Assembly: GCF_029543085.1 (NCBI RefSeq)
Contig: NZ_CP119967.1
Coordinates: 2,692,501 to 2,756,500, forward strand
Reading direction: 5' to 3'
DNA length: 64,000 bases
Source of the DNA: Pseudomonas sp. A34-9
GTDB taxonomy: Bacteria > Pseudomonadota > Gammaproteobacteria > Pseudomonadales > Pseudomonadaceae
Positions 8,420 to 16,678 of this stretch are shown piece after piece. The position numbers were made by a program, and so were the translations under genes. Each line of letters starts with the position of its first letter. Within the stretch, counting starts at the first letter, position 1. The notes under the pieces are model-generated. The model did not search any database, was not told the DNA's origin, and worked only from the letters and a program-made list of their open reading frames with translations.

Positions 8420-9400
8420 TTACTGGTGGGCGACGGCTTGCTGCACACCGCTGTCGAGCAATTGATCGATGACTTGATCGACATTCACGCCACGACGCAC
8501 CAGCTCCTCGGAGACCAGAATCGGCGCCGCTGCCTTGGAGGCGCTGATGTCCTGCCGGGTGAGTTGCGGGCTGCTCAGGTCGGTGCGTGACAGTTGCAGC
8601 TTGGCCACGTCGAGCGGCAAGCCGGACTCCTTGGCGAGCAGGGCGGCGAATTCATCAGGGTTTTTCAAGGCCCAGTCGCGGGCCTGTTCGTAGGCTTTGA
8701 TGACGGTGTCGATGGTCTGCGGATGTTCTTTGGCGTATTGCTCGGTGACGCTGACGACGCCGTAACTGTTGAACGCCGGGTTGCGGTAGAGCAGGCGCGA
8801 ACCGGCCTGCACCTGACTGGCGGCCATGTGCGGATCGAGTCCGGCCCAGGCGTCGACATCGCCCTTTTCCAGCGCGGTGCGGCCATCTGGATGCTGCAGA
8901 TGAACCAGTTCCACATCGTCTTTTTTCAGGCCGGCCTGTTGCAGGCTGCGCAGGGTGAACAGGTACGGGTCGGTGCCTTTGGTGGCGGCGATCTTTTTGC
9001 CCTTCAGGTCGGCGACGGTCTGATATGGCGAGTCCTTGCGCACCACCAATGCCGTCCATTCGGCACGGCTGTAGACGTAGACCGATTTGATCGGGCTGCC
9101 GTTGGCGCGGCTCAGCACAGCGGCGAGGCTGGCACTGGAAGCGAAATCCACACCGCCACTGTTCAGGTATTCCAGCGAGCGGTTGCTGCCCTGGCTCAAT
9201 ACCCAGCTGACTTTGGTTTGCGGCAAGGCTTTTTCGAGGAAGCCGAAGTGCTTGAGCACCAGGCTGACTGGCGAGTAATAGGCGTAGTCGAGATGCACTT
9301 CTGCCGGCGCGGTTTCGGCCGCGTGGGCGAGCGGTTGCAGGCTCAGCATCATTGCGCTGGCGACCAGCAATGATTTAAGAGGAAGAAAGAAAGATGTCAT
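8420..9400 (-). CDS. Aliphatic sulfonate ABC transporter, periplasmic binding protein (SsuA-like)
   Basis: A 326-residue periplasmic binding protein of the SsuA/TauA/NMT1 class. The start is taken at the second ATG (9400), which has GGAG six bases upstream and opens a clean signal peptide (FFLPLKSLLVASAMM followed by LAHAAE cleavage region); a start at 9421 would add seven residues. The AGLDPHMAASQVQAGSRLLYRN and GVVSVTEQYAKEHP segments are typical of the family. It is first in an operon with the permease at 7517-8359. The ligand, a sulfonate or sulfate ester, is inferred from family only. Confidence 0.9.
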   Translation of the reverse strand: MTSFFLPLKSLLVASAMMLSLQPLAHAAETAPAEVHLDYAYYSPVSLVLKHFGFLEKALPQTKVSWVLSQGSNRSLEYLNSGGVDFASSASLAAVLSRANGSPIKSVYVYSRAEWTALVVRKDSPYQTVADLKGKKIAATKGTDPYLFTLRSLQQAGLKKDDVELVHLQHPDGRTALEKGDVDAWAGLDPHMAASQVQAGSRLLYRNPAFNSYGVVSVTEQYAKEHPQTIDTVIKAYEQARDWALKNPDEFAALLAKESGLPLDVAKLQLSRTDLSSPQLTRQDISASKAAAPILVSEELVRRGVNVDQVIDQLLDSGVQQAVAHQ

Positions 9401-9693
9401 GGGGCGCTCCGGCAAAGGCACAGGTTTCTTATGTCCAAAAAGATATTTTTATCGAATGCTTCCTGCATGAAAGGAATATTGCAGGCTCTGTGCCATGTAC
9501 TTGAAAGCGCCGTTTTAAAAGGGCTTGAGCGGGTATTGCGAGACTCCAGCTGTTGCGTGAGCAACACTGTGGTCCGTCACTGTTGCCAAGCAAACAGCAG
9601 CGCTCAACGGAGATGAGCTTATGCGTTAATCGAATTTCAAAACCAGGAAATAACAGCGTTATGGTCTATGCAATCTCCTTTGCAGGACTCGCC

Positions 9694-10641
9694 ATGAAGC
9701 TTTCTCGTTTCCTACGCGGTGCGCTAAGCGCTGCCCTGTTTACTTCGCCACTTTCCTACGCAGCCGAGACGTTGGTCCTGCACGTCGGTGATCAGAACTA
9801 CTACAACATTCGTGCCTCGGTGGAGGCGTCCGGCGTGTTGAAAGACGCACCGTATACCGTCGACTGGAAACACTTCCAGGCCGCAGCGCCCTTGGCGGAA
9901 GCCCTGCAGACGGGTTCGCTGGATCTGGGCTTCCTCGGTGATTCCGGCTTTTTGTTTCTGGCCGCCAAGCAGGCGCCGGTCAAGCTGATCGGCGTTTCGC
10001 GGCAAAATCCGGACACCATCGCGCTGTTGGTGCCGAAGGATTCGCCGGTAAAAACCATCGCCGATCTGAAGGGCAAAAAAGTCGCCTACTGGCCCGGCGC
10101 CTGGAGCCAGCAGTTGACCTTGCGCGCTCTGGAGCAGGGTGGACTGCCGGAGAACTACGTTGACTTCGTCAAGTTGATGCCAATCGATGCCGCCGCAGCC
10201 TTGCCGCAGGGCAGCATTGACGCTTTCCCTGTGTGGGAACCGTACATTTCCCAGCAGATCGTGTTCTCCGGCGCGCGGCCGATCCTGACCGCAAAGAACT
10301 TGATGCCGGGACTCAGTGCAATCGCTGCGTCCACGCCGTCCATCGACAGCAAACGTGCGGCCATTGCGGATTTTCTCGGTCGTTTGAAACGGGCCCGGGC
10401 ATGGGTTGATAGCCATACGGATGAATACGCCGATCTGTGGGCGAAGAAAGCCAATCTCGATCAGCAGGTGTCTCGTCACTGGTTGCGCCAGGCGCACATG
10501 ACGGTCGGGCCGGTGGACCAGCAAGCCGCTACGGACCTGCAAAGCACTGCCGACTTCTTGTTCAAAGTGAAAGCGCTGCCGGCTCCGTTGGCCACCGCTG
10601 GAATTATCGACACGTCTTTTCAACAGGCATTGGCTCACTGA
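9694..10641 (+). CDS. ABC transporter periplasmic binding protein, sulfonate/nitrate type
   Basis: A 315-residue protein. The start at 9694 is chosen because AGGA lies seven bases upstream and it begins a signal peptide (MKLSRFLRGALSAALF, cleaved near SYAAE); the frame extends further upstream but those residues are not signal-like. The body matches SsuA-type binding proteins: GSLDLGFLGDSG, SRQNPDTIALLVPKDSPVKTIADLKGKKVAYWPG and SIDAFPVWEPYI. It is divergent from the other binding protein and has no permease or ATPase next to it, so it may feed the neighbouring permease with a different ligand. Confidence 0.9.
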   Translation: MKLSRFLRGALSAALFTSPLSYAAETLVLHVGDQNYYNIRASVEASGVLKDAPYTVDWKHFQAAAPLAEALQTGSLDLGFLGDSGFLFLAAKQAPVKLIGVSRQNPDTIALLVPKDSPVKTIADLKGKKVAYWPGAWSQQLTLRALEQGGLPENYVDFVKLMPIDAAAALPQGSIDAFPVWEPYISQQIVFSGARPILTAKNLMPGLSAIAASTPSIDSKRAAIADFLGRLKRARAWVDSHTDEYADLWAKKANLDQQVSRHWLRQAHMTVGPVDQQAATDLQSTADFLFKVKALPAPLATAGIIDTSFQQALAH

Positions 10642-10772
10642 ACGAGCGCCGGAACCAAACCCTGTGTACCTTATCCTATCTCCGCTCGCGTATCGGAGCG
10701 CAGGGATGGATAGGGGCGAGGGAGTTTTGCCAATCGACAACATGACGGCAGTCGCCGTGCTCAAGGCAAAAC

Positions 10773-11672
10773 ATGACATCCGGATTCAAACTTCTTTGTG
10801 CCGCGCTTATTGCTCTCGGGCTGGCCGGGTGTATCGCCGCCCCGATAGAAATGACCGCGCAAACCGAAGCGCGCCTGAAGTCGCAGGCGCCGGTGCGCTT
10901 TCTGTTGACGTTCGACGACGGCCCCAGCGCTTCGAGTTTCTGGAATCCGTCGGCCACGGTACTCGACAGTCTCAAGGACAATCCGCTGATGCCAAATATC
11001 AAAGCGGTGTTTTTCGTGCAGACGCGCGCGCCGCGAGCAGGCAACAGTGACATCGGCCGCGCCATCATGCGTCGCGAGCATCAAGAGGGGCACATACTCG
11101 CGTTTCACACGGCCACCCACTGGCACACCAATCATCGCTCGCTCGACCCGCAAGCACTCGAAGAGTCACTGACCAACGGCACGGCTGATATCGCTGCCAT
11201 CACCGGGGCGCCGCCGACGTTGCTGCGCCCGCCGTTCTGGAACTACGACAAACGCACCTTCGCGGCCTATCAGCAGCACGGTTTGCATGTGTTGCTGACG
11301 GATTTAAGCGCCAACGACGGCAAGATCTGGGGCTTCAATGCCAGCCCCCGGCGGCGGGCAAACATGCTGCGACAATTATCAGAAGTCCGTGAACGTATTG
11401 CCCTTGGCGAATTTCCGACCGTTGACGGCGTGATTCCGGTGGTAGTGACGTTTCATGACCTCAATCGCTATACCGCGCGGCACACCCGCGAATACCTGCA
11501 AATTCTGCTGGAGAGCGCCGCCGCCACAGGCGTGACGCTGGCGGACAAACCTTTCTACGATGATCACGCCGCGCTGGAAAAAGCCGCGTTGGCTCGCACG
11601 GTGGAGAAAAGCTCGGAAGCGGTGAATTTGCCGGGGATATGGAACTGGATCTGGGATCACGACGCGCACTGA
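10773..11672 (+). CDS. Polysaccharide deacetylase family lipoprotein
   Basis: A 299-residue secreted protein with a lipoprotein signal (ALIALGLAGC, Cys20). The NodB/carbohydrate esterase 4 domain follows: motif 1 LLTFDDGPS with the two aspartates, motif 2 FHTATHWHTNH giving the metal-binding histidines, the RPPFWNYD motif, and FHDL near the end with the catalytic histidine. It should remove acetyl groups from a carbohydrate on the periplasmic side, perhaps peptidoglycan or an exopolysaccharide; the substrate is not shown by the neighbours. It appears monocistronic. Confidence 0.9.
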   Translation: MTSGFKLLCAALIALGLAGCIAAPIEMTAQTEARLKSQAPVRFLLTFDDGPSASSFWNPSATVLDSLKDNPLMPNIKAVFFVQTRAPRAGNSDIGRAIMRREHQEGHILAFHTATHWHTNHRSLDPQALEESLTNGTADIAAITGAPPTLLRPPFWNYDKRTFAAYQQHGLHVLLTDLSANDGKIWGFNASPRRRANMLRQLSEVRERIALGEFPTVDGVIPVVVTFHDLNRYTARHTREYLQILLESAAATGVTLADKPFYDDHAALEKAALARTVEKSSEAVNLPGIWNWIWDHDAH

Positions 11673-11784
11673 AGGCAGGCTGGAAAGTTGTGATCGGGTT
11701 GGCATTTTTGTATCGAGCGAGACACAAATTGCTCATCTATGCTCAACGAGTCGACCGACCCCATCGCCTGCGAGGCGTCCACTC

Positions 11785-12027
11785 ATGCTTGCCATTGACG
11801 ATATCTGCCGGATTGTCGAATCCGGCTTTCCTGCGTTCAAGTGCGATTGCATTCCGAGCACGCAGGGCCTGCTGCAAATCAAGGTTTATGAGCCGGACAG
11901 CGGGCGCGTCGAGTTGCTGTTGAATGGCGTTTCCCCGGAACACCTTGTCACGATCCGTGACATTTCCAACTTCATCGGCGAATTACGCACCGAAATGAGC
12001 GCCGGCCGCCGAGCGTTCGCCGGCTAA
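11785..12027 (+). CDS. DUF1652 domain-containing protein
   Basis: An 80-residue protein of the small DUF1652 family, common in Pseudomonas. The pattern FPAFKCDCIPSTQGLLQIKVYEPDSGRVELLLNG followed by IRDISNFIGELRTEM is typical. No signal peptide or membrane segment. The function of the family is unknown. It converges on the NUDIX gene with only four bases between the stops. Confidence 0.8.
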   Translation: MLAIDDICRIVESGFPAFKCDCIPSTQGLLQIKVYEPDSGRVELLLNGVSPEHLVTIRDISNFIGELRTEMSAGRRAFAG

Positions 12028-12031
12028 CGCG

Positions 12032-12394
12032 TCATAAACGCCGTTGAAACGCTCGAACGATGCGCAGCGTCGCTTCGCTGGTCTGCAGATTGCCCACGGC
12101 ATCCAGCGGATGCCAGATGCATTCGGTGATCTCGTTTTGTGGGCGCACGTGCGCAAAGTCCTGCACGGACGCTTCGTAGACATGATGCCGCGTGCTGCCG
12201 TTCTGCAGTTCCATCAGATACAACACGTCGTCAGCGTTCAGGCCGGTTTCTTCCTGCAATTCGCGTACGGCGGCCTCCGCGCGGGTTTCTCCGGGCTCGA
12301 CTTTGCCACCGGGCAAGGTCCAGCGACAGCGGGGTTTGCGCACCAGGAGAATGTGGCGATCCTGCTCGCATATAACGGTTGCACGTACTTTCAT
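12032..12394 (-). CDS. NUDIX hydrolase
   Basis: A 120-residue cytosolic hydrolase. The NUDIX box is complete, [24 protein letters not shown] at about residues 28-51 (Gx5Ex7REUxEExGU), which coordinates the metal for hydrolysis of a nucleoside diphosphate linked to another group. The C-terminal [13 protein letters not shown] segment is the usual end of such small proteins. The substrate cannot be told from sequence; similarity to 8-oxo-dGTP-type hydrolases is only general. Confidence 0.92.
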   Translation of the reverse strand: MKVRATVICEQDRHILLVRKPRCRWTLPGGKVEPGETRAEAAVRELQEETGLNADDVLYLMELQNGSTRHHVYEASVQDFAHVRPQNEITECIWHPLDAVGNLQTSEATLRIVRAFQRRL

Positions 12395-12619
12395 CTGTTA
12401 CCTGATTACTGCCTGTCACAAAATAGAAATAAAACTGCAATATTTGAGCCGAGGCATGCGGCAAGGGTTCATTGGAATTTTGAGCATTGATGACAGCGAA
12501 AAGTGCCAGACCCATCACCGTCGAAGCCTGGCGACACTCGGTCGGCATTTCGTGCGGATCGAGGTGTAAGGTAAAAGCGTGAAGCTGGATCTGACCGTTA
12601 GCAAAAAATGGAGGTGTCC

Positions 12620-12817
12620 ATGAGCATGCCGATGTTGAACAAGATGCACATGAACGGCTATGACGTGCTTAGCGTAAACAATGGCCCATGGCGGGTTTGC
12701 ACTCAGGGCGATCGGCTGGCGTCGTTTGGCAGCCGGGAGGAAGCGCTGGCCTACGCCGCCGCACTGCCCGGCTACAAAAAACGCTCGACGCGCGCACAAA
12801 GTCACAAAAACCACTGA
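12620..12817 (+). CDS. Small conserved-looking hypothetical protein, 65 aa
   Basis: The start is at 12620, placed by the GGAGG at 12610-12614; an in-frame ATG at 12608 overlaps that site. The core, GPWRVCTQGDRLASFGSREEALAYAAALP, has the look of the short DUF2188-type fold (value, tryptophan, then an SREEALAYA helix). The C-terminal tail is basic. A terminator follows at 12832-12862. Confidence 0.65.
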   Translation: MSMPMLNKMHMNGYDVLSVNNGPWRVCTQGDRLASFGSREEALAYAAALPGYKKRSTRAQSHKNH

Positions 12818-12831
12818 CTGGCTGGCAGTAC

Positions 12832-12862
12832 GAAAAAGCCCCGGCATGCGTCGGGGCTTTTG
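12832..12862 (+). terminator. Rho-independent terminator
   Basis: AAAAGCCCC (12833 on) pairs with GGGGCTTTT (12853-12861) and is followed by T-rich sequence. It ends the small gene at 12620-12817 and could serve the convergent gene as well. Confidence 0.85.
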
Positions 12863-12884
12863 TTTGGGGTAGGGCGGGTGGGTC

Positions 12885-13124
12885 TCAGTGGACCTTGGTT
12901 CGGCTGATGGCGCGGGCTTTCACTTCCCTGGCATAGAGTTGCAACCGTTCTTCATCGCTTTGCAGCACCTCGCAGGATCTCAGTACGGTTTGCGCGTCGG
13001 CCTCGTTGCCGGATTTGCGCAGTTGTTCCGCGATACGTTTCAGGTCGACTGCCGACCATCTCAAGTCCGATGCAACGCTTTGCAAGTCGCGTTGAAGTTC
13101 GTGTTCGTATTCATTGAGCCGCAT
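12885..13124 (-). CDS. Small helical hypothetical protein, 79 aa
   Basis: The start at 13124 is fixed by a perfect GGAGGTGATC ribosome binding site directly upstream; the longer frame to 13166 is rejected. The product is charged and helical throughout (MRLNEYEHELQRDLQSVASD onwards), with a likely coiled-coil or helical hairpin and a basic end. It has one Cys and no membrane segment. No family is recognised. Confidence 0.7.
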   Translation of the reverse strand: MRLNEYEHELQRDLQSVASDLRWSAVDLKRIAEQLRKSGNEADAQTVLRSCEVLQSDEERLQLYAREVKARAISRTKVH

Positions 13125-13309
13125 GATCACCTCCAGAACATTCTCGGTAGAAAAGAGTAGTCGCATTTTTCGCTGATGGGCAAAGCCAGTTCATCAGCAG
13201 GCTGAACGGTTGTGAAAAGTTGTGCAGATTGCGCCATGGGCGCGTTGCCACGATGGATGTAGAGCCGCTTACACGCTACATTCGCTTTTTTTCAGATCAG
13301 GAATACACC

Positions 13310-13645
13310 ATGCGGATATGGATCGGGAGTCTGGCGTTGGCCATGTTGGCGGGTTGCTCGTTACCGGCCTCGCTGGTGCCGGGTGAGCCGAATATCAGCA
13401 AGACCAGTGAAAAGACGCCCAAGGACTATGCCGCGTGCGTATTGCCGTTGTGGCAGCGGGATGTCGCGAAAACCTCGCAGACGTCGATTTCCAACGGTTA
13501 CCGCATCACCGCGCCGAGCGTCATCACGGCGGACGAGATTCTCGACATCGTCAAATACAAGGATGGCAGCCGGGTCTCGTTGTATCAGGGGCCGCCGTGG
13601 GCCAAGTCCGGTTCGTTGCGCCAATCGGTGCGTGACTGCCTGTAA
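13310..13645 (+). CDS. Small lipoprotein, 111 aa
   Basis: A secreted lipoprotein: MRIWIGSLALAMLAGC with Cys16 as lipidation site. The start at 13310 (AGGAA about seven bases upstream) is chosen because it opens the signal peptide; the frame extends 30 codons upstream without signal character. The mature part holds DYAACVLPLWQ and a C-terminal VRDCL, so two further cysteines that may form a disulfide. I do not recognise a functional family. A strong terminator follows. Confidence 0.78.
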   Translation: MRIWIGSLALAMLAGCSLPASLVPGEPNISKTSEKTPKDYAACVLPLWQRDVAKTSQTSISNGYRITAPSVITADEILDIVKYKDGSRVSLYQGPPWAKSGSLRQSVRDCL

Positions 13646-13660
13646 CGACGCTGCAGAGAC

Positions 13661-13701
13661 AAAAAAAGCAGAAGCCGGATCAACGGCTTCTGCTTTTTTT
13701 T
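13661..13701 (+). terminator. Strong bidirectional terminator
   Basis: AAAAAAAGCAGAAGCCG pairs with CGGCTTCTGCTTTTTTTT around a six-base loop. It separates the lipoprotein gene from the convergent Rrf2 gene, and the A and T runs on its flanks would let it work from both sides. Confidence 0.92.
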
Positions 13702-13723
13702 CGACTGCTGTCAGGCAGGCCTT

Positions 13724-14272
13724 TCAGTCTGAAATGTCGGTCAGGGGAATGCTGCCTACATTGCCCTTTTTCTCCCGCCGGTCCTGAATCCAGTCTTCCA
13801 CTTGCTGACCGAACTCTTTTGGTGCTTTGCGCCCGACCTTTCTGGCGATGTCGAGAATCGTCTGTTGGGCCAGCGCTTCTTCCATGCGTTGTTGCGCAGT
13901 CATCATGGCGGCGTGAATCGAGCACGTGCCGTCGACGGCCCACGCCGGCGCGTTGCCTTCAAACAGGGCACAACGCCCGCGAATGTCGCGGCACTCGAAA
14001 ATATTCTTGTGCCCGTCGATGGCTTTGACGATGTCGAGCAGGGTGATTTCATCGGCCGGCCGCGCCAGGCTGAATCCGCCGCGCACCCCTTCGGACGCCA
14101 CCACCAGTTTGCCCTTGGCCAGTTTGGTGAAGATCTTCGCCAGGTATTCCAGCGGCACGCCTTGCAGTTCGGCGAGGTCACGCACGCTGGCCTCGCGAGT
14201 TTCGCGGCTGTTGGTGACGAGGAATGCCAGGCAATGGATGCCGTATTCGACGCCTGCACTGTAAAGAGACAT
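13724..14272 (-). CDS. Rrf2 family transcriptional regulator
   Basis: A 182-residue regulator, longer than the usual ~150 residues because of a C-terminal extension (KVGRKAPKEFGQQVEDWIQD onwards). The N-terminal winged helix includes VRDLAELQGVPLEYLAKIFTKLAKGKLVVASEGVRGGFSLARP. Three cysteines (FECRDIRGRC and GTCSIH) occupy the region that holds an Fe-S cluster in NsrR/IscR/RsrR-type members, so a redox or Fe-S sensing role is plausible but inferred. It is divergent from an NDH-2-like flavoprotein, with matching palindromes near both starts, which suggests it controls that gene and itself. Confidence 0.92.
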   Translation of the reverse strand: MSLYSAGVEYGIHCLAFLVTNSRETREASVRDLAELQGVPLEYLAKIFTKLAKGKLVVASEGVRGGFSLARPADEITLLDIVKAIDGHKNIFECRDIRGRCALFEGNAPAWAVDGTCSIHAAMMTAQQRMEEALAQQTILDIARKVGRKAPKEFGQQVEDWIQDRREKKGNVGSIPLTDISD

Positions 14273-14280
14273 AAATAAGT

Positions 14281-14297
14281 CCGACTTGATTTGTCGT
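14281..14297. promoter_or_regulatory. Operator-like repeat 1 (Rrf2-proximal)
   Basis: CCGAC-N7-GTCGT, beginning nine bases upstream of the Rrf2 start codon, where a bound protein would block its own expression. It matches two sites further along the intergenic region with one mismatch in the last arm. Confidence 0.55.
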
Positions 14298-14409
14298 AAA
14301 TGCTAACAGCCTGAACTGAACTCGGCAATCCGCCTTATGCGCTGAAATGCCATGAAACTGGCTGATTTTCTCATCGGCTGGGGATTTGCTTAAGTCGATA
14401 CAGCGTATT

Positions 14410-14482
14410 ATTTATCGATAAATCCGATTAAAGCTATCGGATAATCTGACTTGTGAGATTTATATCCGACCAATAAAGTCGG
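14410..14482. promoter_or_regulatory. Operator cluster upstream of the flavoprotein gene
   Basis: Contains CCGAT-N7-ATCGG (14424-14440) and CCGAC-N7-GTCGG (14466-14482), both 17 bp with the same arm and spacer length, a perfect palindrome ATTTATCGATAAAT (14410-14423), and CGGATA/TATCCG arms linking the two 17-mers (14438-14443, 14463-14468). It lies 80-150 bases upstream of the flavoprotein start and is probably the binding region of the divergent Rrf2 protein. Confidence 0.65.
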
Positions 14483-14564
14483 CGGTATTGGGTTGGCAAG
14501 GTCTGACTCACGACGAACTTGATGTCACCTCTTTCCACCGTTGGGCGTTTTCTGGAGAAACACA

Positions 14565-15770
14565 ATGAAGCAGCAGATTCTGATTATCGGCGCAGGGTTT
14601 GGCGGCATGTGGTCGGCGTTGAGCGCTACGCGTCTGGTTGACCAGCAAGGTCGCGACGACGTCGAAATCAGCGTTCTCGCACCGCAAGCGGAGTTGCGCG
14701 TACGTCCACGCTTCTATGAACCGAATGCGCATCAACTGGCCGCTCCGCTGCATGAACTGTTCGAAGCAGTCGGCGTTCACTTCATCAAAGGCGCAGCCGA
14801 AACCATCGACGTGGCGAAAAAAACCGTTGGTTACACCGATGCCTCCGGCGACAAGCAAGTGTTTCACTACGACAAACTCGTTCTGGCCAGTGGCAGTGGT
14901 CTGGCGCAGTCGGCCACACCGGGCGTCGCGCAATATGCATTTGACGTCGACCAGATCGAAGCAGCCATTCGCCTGGAAACCCATCTGAAAGCGCTGAAAA
15001 TCCTTCCCGAAACCCGGGCGCGCAACACGGTCGTGGTGGCGGGCGGTGGTTTCACCGGGATTGAAACGGCAACCGAAATGCCGGGTCGCCTGCGTGAGAT
15101 TCTTGGCGAGCAGGTCGACATCAATGTGATCATCGTTGATCGCGGGCAGAAGATCGGCGCGTCGATGGGCGAAGAAATCAGCCAGTCCATCCTCGAAGCC
15201 AGCGAAGCATTGGGCGTCGAATGGCGTCTGGGCGTATCCGTGCAGTCGGTGGATGCCAGCGGAGTGACGCTTTCGGACGGCCAGCATATCGAGGCGAAAA
15301 CGGTGGTCTGGACCACCGGCGTGCGCGCCAGTTCGCTGACCGAGCAGATCCCCGCCGAGCGAGACACACAAGGTCGCCTGCACGTCGACGCACACCTTAA
15401 AGTCATCGGTCAGGACGACATCTTCGCCACCGGCGACGTGGCTTACGCCGCCACCGACGACATCGGCAACTACGCGCTGATGACCTGCCAGCACGCGATT
15501 TCGCTGGGGCGTCACGCCGGCAACAACGTCGCGGCGCAGATTCTCGGAGTCGACCCGACGCCGTATAGCCAGCCGAAATACGTGACCTGCCTGGACCTCG
15601 GTGCCTGGGGCGCGGTGTACACCGAAGGCTGGGATCGTCAGGTGAAACTGGTCAAGCAGGAAGGCAAAACCCTGAAAACCCAGATCAACACCCAGTGGAT
15701 TTATCCGCCAGCGGCTGATCGAGTGAGTGCGTTGGCAGCGGCTGATCCGCTGATTCCGGTGGTTGCATAA
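14565..15770 (+). CDS. NAD(P)/FAD-dependent oxidoreductase, NDH-2-like
   Basis: A 401-residue flavoprotein resembling type II NADH dehydrogenases. Start ATG 14565 has TGGAGAA upstream. It shows the FAD site ILIIGAGFGGMWSAL near residue 5, the NAD(P) site TVVVAGGGFTGIETATE near residue 157, and the IFATGDVAY motif near residue 287 that closes the FAD site. No C-terminal membrane helix is obvious, so it could be peripheral or cytosolic. It is divergent from an Rrf2 regulator and probably under its control, suggesting a role in redox or nitrosative stress; the electron acceptor is unknown. Confidence 0.9.
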   Translation: MKQQILIIGAGFGGMWSALSATRLVDQQGRDDVEISVLAPQAELRVRPRFYEPNAHQLAAPLHELFEAVGVHFIKGAAETIDVAKKTVGYTDASGDKQVFHYDKLVLASGSGLAQSATPGVAQYAFDVDQIEAAIRLETHLKALKILPETRARNTVVVAGGGFTGIETATEMPGRLREILGEQVDINVIIVDRGQKIGASMGEEISQSILEASEALGVEWRLGVSVQSVDASGVTLSDGQHIEAKTVVWTTGVRASSLTEQIPAERDTQGRLHVDAHLKVIGQDDIFATGDVAYAATDDIGNYALMTCQHAISLGRHAGNNVAAQILGVDPTPYSQPKYVTCLDLGAWGAVYTEGWDRQVKLVKQEGKTLKTQINTQWIYPPAADRVSALAAADPLIPVVA

Positions 15771-15787
15771 CCATCGCAGCGTCAATG

Positions 15788-15815
15788 AATCCCGCTCCCT
15801 GAGCGGGATTTTTTT
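15788..15815 (+). terminator. Rho-independent terminator
   Basis: AATCCCGCTC pairs with GAGCGGGATT around a three-base loop, followed by a T run; it ends the NDH-2-like gene. Confidence 0.93.
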
Positions 15816-15945
15816 GTCCGCACAAAGGGGGATGGCACGTAATGAGTGGTGACAGTTGTGCGCGAGGGTTGTCAGTCGTGTGCACTAGGCTTTTGAGGGC
15901 CGGTTGATAGTCAGGCCGGTATGACCTTTCAAGGAGCCTCGGATC

Positions 15946-16551
15946 ATGGATGATCTGGTCAAAGAAGTTATTCCGCTGTTGCAGTATCTGATTCCCGGTT
16001 TTTTGTCGGCGTGGATTTTTTATTCGCTGACGGCGTTTAAACGACCCGATACGTTTGGGCAGATTGTGCAGGCGTTGATTTTCACGTTTGTGATTCATGG
16101 TGCGGTTTTGGGGATTGGGGCCATATGTCTGTGGGTGGGTTCGAAAGGCTTTTCTGTAGGGAAATGGGATGCCAAGGTCGAAACGATGTGGGCATTCGTT
16201 GTGTCGGTGACGCTGGGGTTGGTTTCCTGCTATCTGGCCACGAATGACAAATTGCATGGCTGGTTACGCAGTCGAAATGTCACGAAACAAACTTCCTACC
16301 CCAGCGAATGGTTCAGCATTTTTGCCCAGCATCATCGTCTGGTCACACTGCATTTGAGCGACGAAAGGCGCGTTTTTGGCTGGCCCGTGGAGTGGCCGCC
16401 GGAATCCAGCAGTGGCCAGTTCGTGATGCAGAATCCCTGTTGGCTGGATGCCGAAGGGGCAGAAGTGCCTTTTGGCGCTGAGTTTTTGCTGATAGATTCC
16501 GGGAAGGTCAAGTGGGTCGAATTCGGCCCGAAATCGGAGGTTTCGTTATGA
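15946..16551 (+). CDS. DUF6338-like membrane protein
   Basis: A 201-residue protein with an N-terminal membrane region: VIPLLQYLIPGFLSAWIFYSL, then helices near residues 46-66 and 84-102, followed by a cytosolic domain of about 90 residues rich in Trp (VFGWPVEWPPESSSGQF). This layout (three helices then a small domain) resembles the DUF6338 family, though the match is from memory. Its stop overlaps the start of a 40-codon ORF. ATG 15946 follows an AAGGAG-type site. GC content is lower than in neighbouring genes. Confidence 0.7.
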   Translation: MDDLVKEVIPLLQYLIPGFLSAWIFYSLTAFKRPDTFGQIVQALIFTFVIHGAVLGIGAICLWVGSKGFSVGKWDAKVETMWAFVVSVTLGLVSCYLATNDKLHGWLRSRNVTKQTSYPSEWFSIFAQHHRLVTLHLSDERRVFGWPVEWPPESSSGQFVMQNPCWLDAEGAEVPFGAEFLLIDSGKVKWVEFGPKSEVSL

Positions 16552-16670
16552 CAGCCAGAGCACCGCAACCAATGCCAGAATGGGTGGCGCGTCGTTACAC
16601 GAAAGATGGCAAGCCAGTGGCAAATGCTCAGCCCAGAGCACCGAGCGCTCCACCACCGTTGAAGAGCTAG
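16548..16670 (+). CDS. Small proline-rich protein, 40 aa, coupled to the DUF6338-like gene
   Basis: Its ATG overlaps the preceding stop codon (ATGA, 16548-16551), a pattern of translational coupling that makes it likely to be real. The peptide is basic and proline-rich (RAPQPMPEWVARRYTKDGKP) and ends in PSAPPPLKS. No family is recognised. It could be a small accessory subunit of the membrane protein upstream. Confidence 0.5.
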   Translation: MTARAPQPMPEWVARRYTKDGKPVANAQPRAPSAPPPLKS

Positions 16671-16678
16671 TATTTTCT

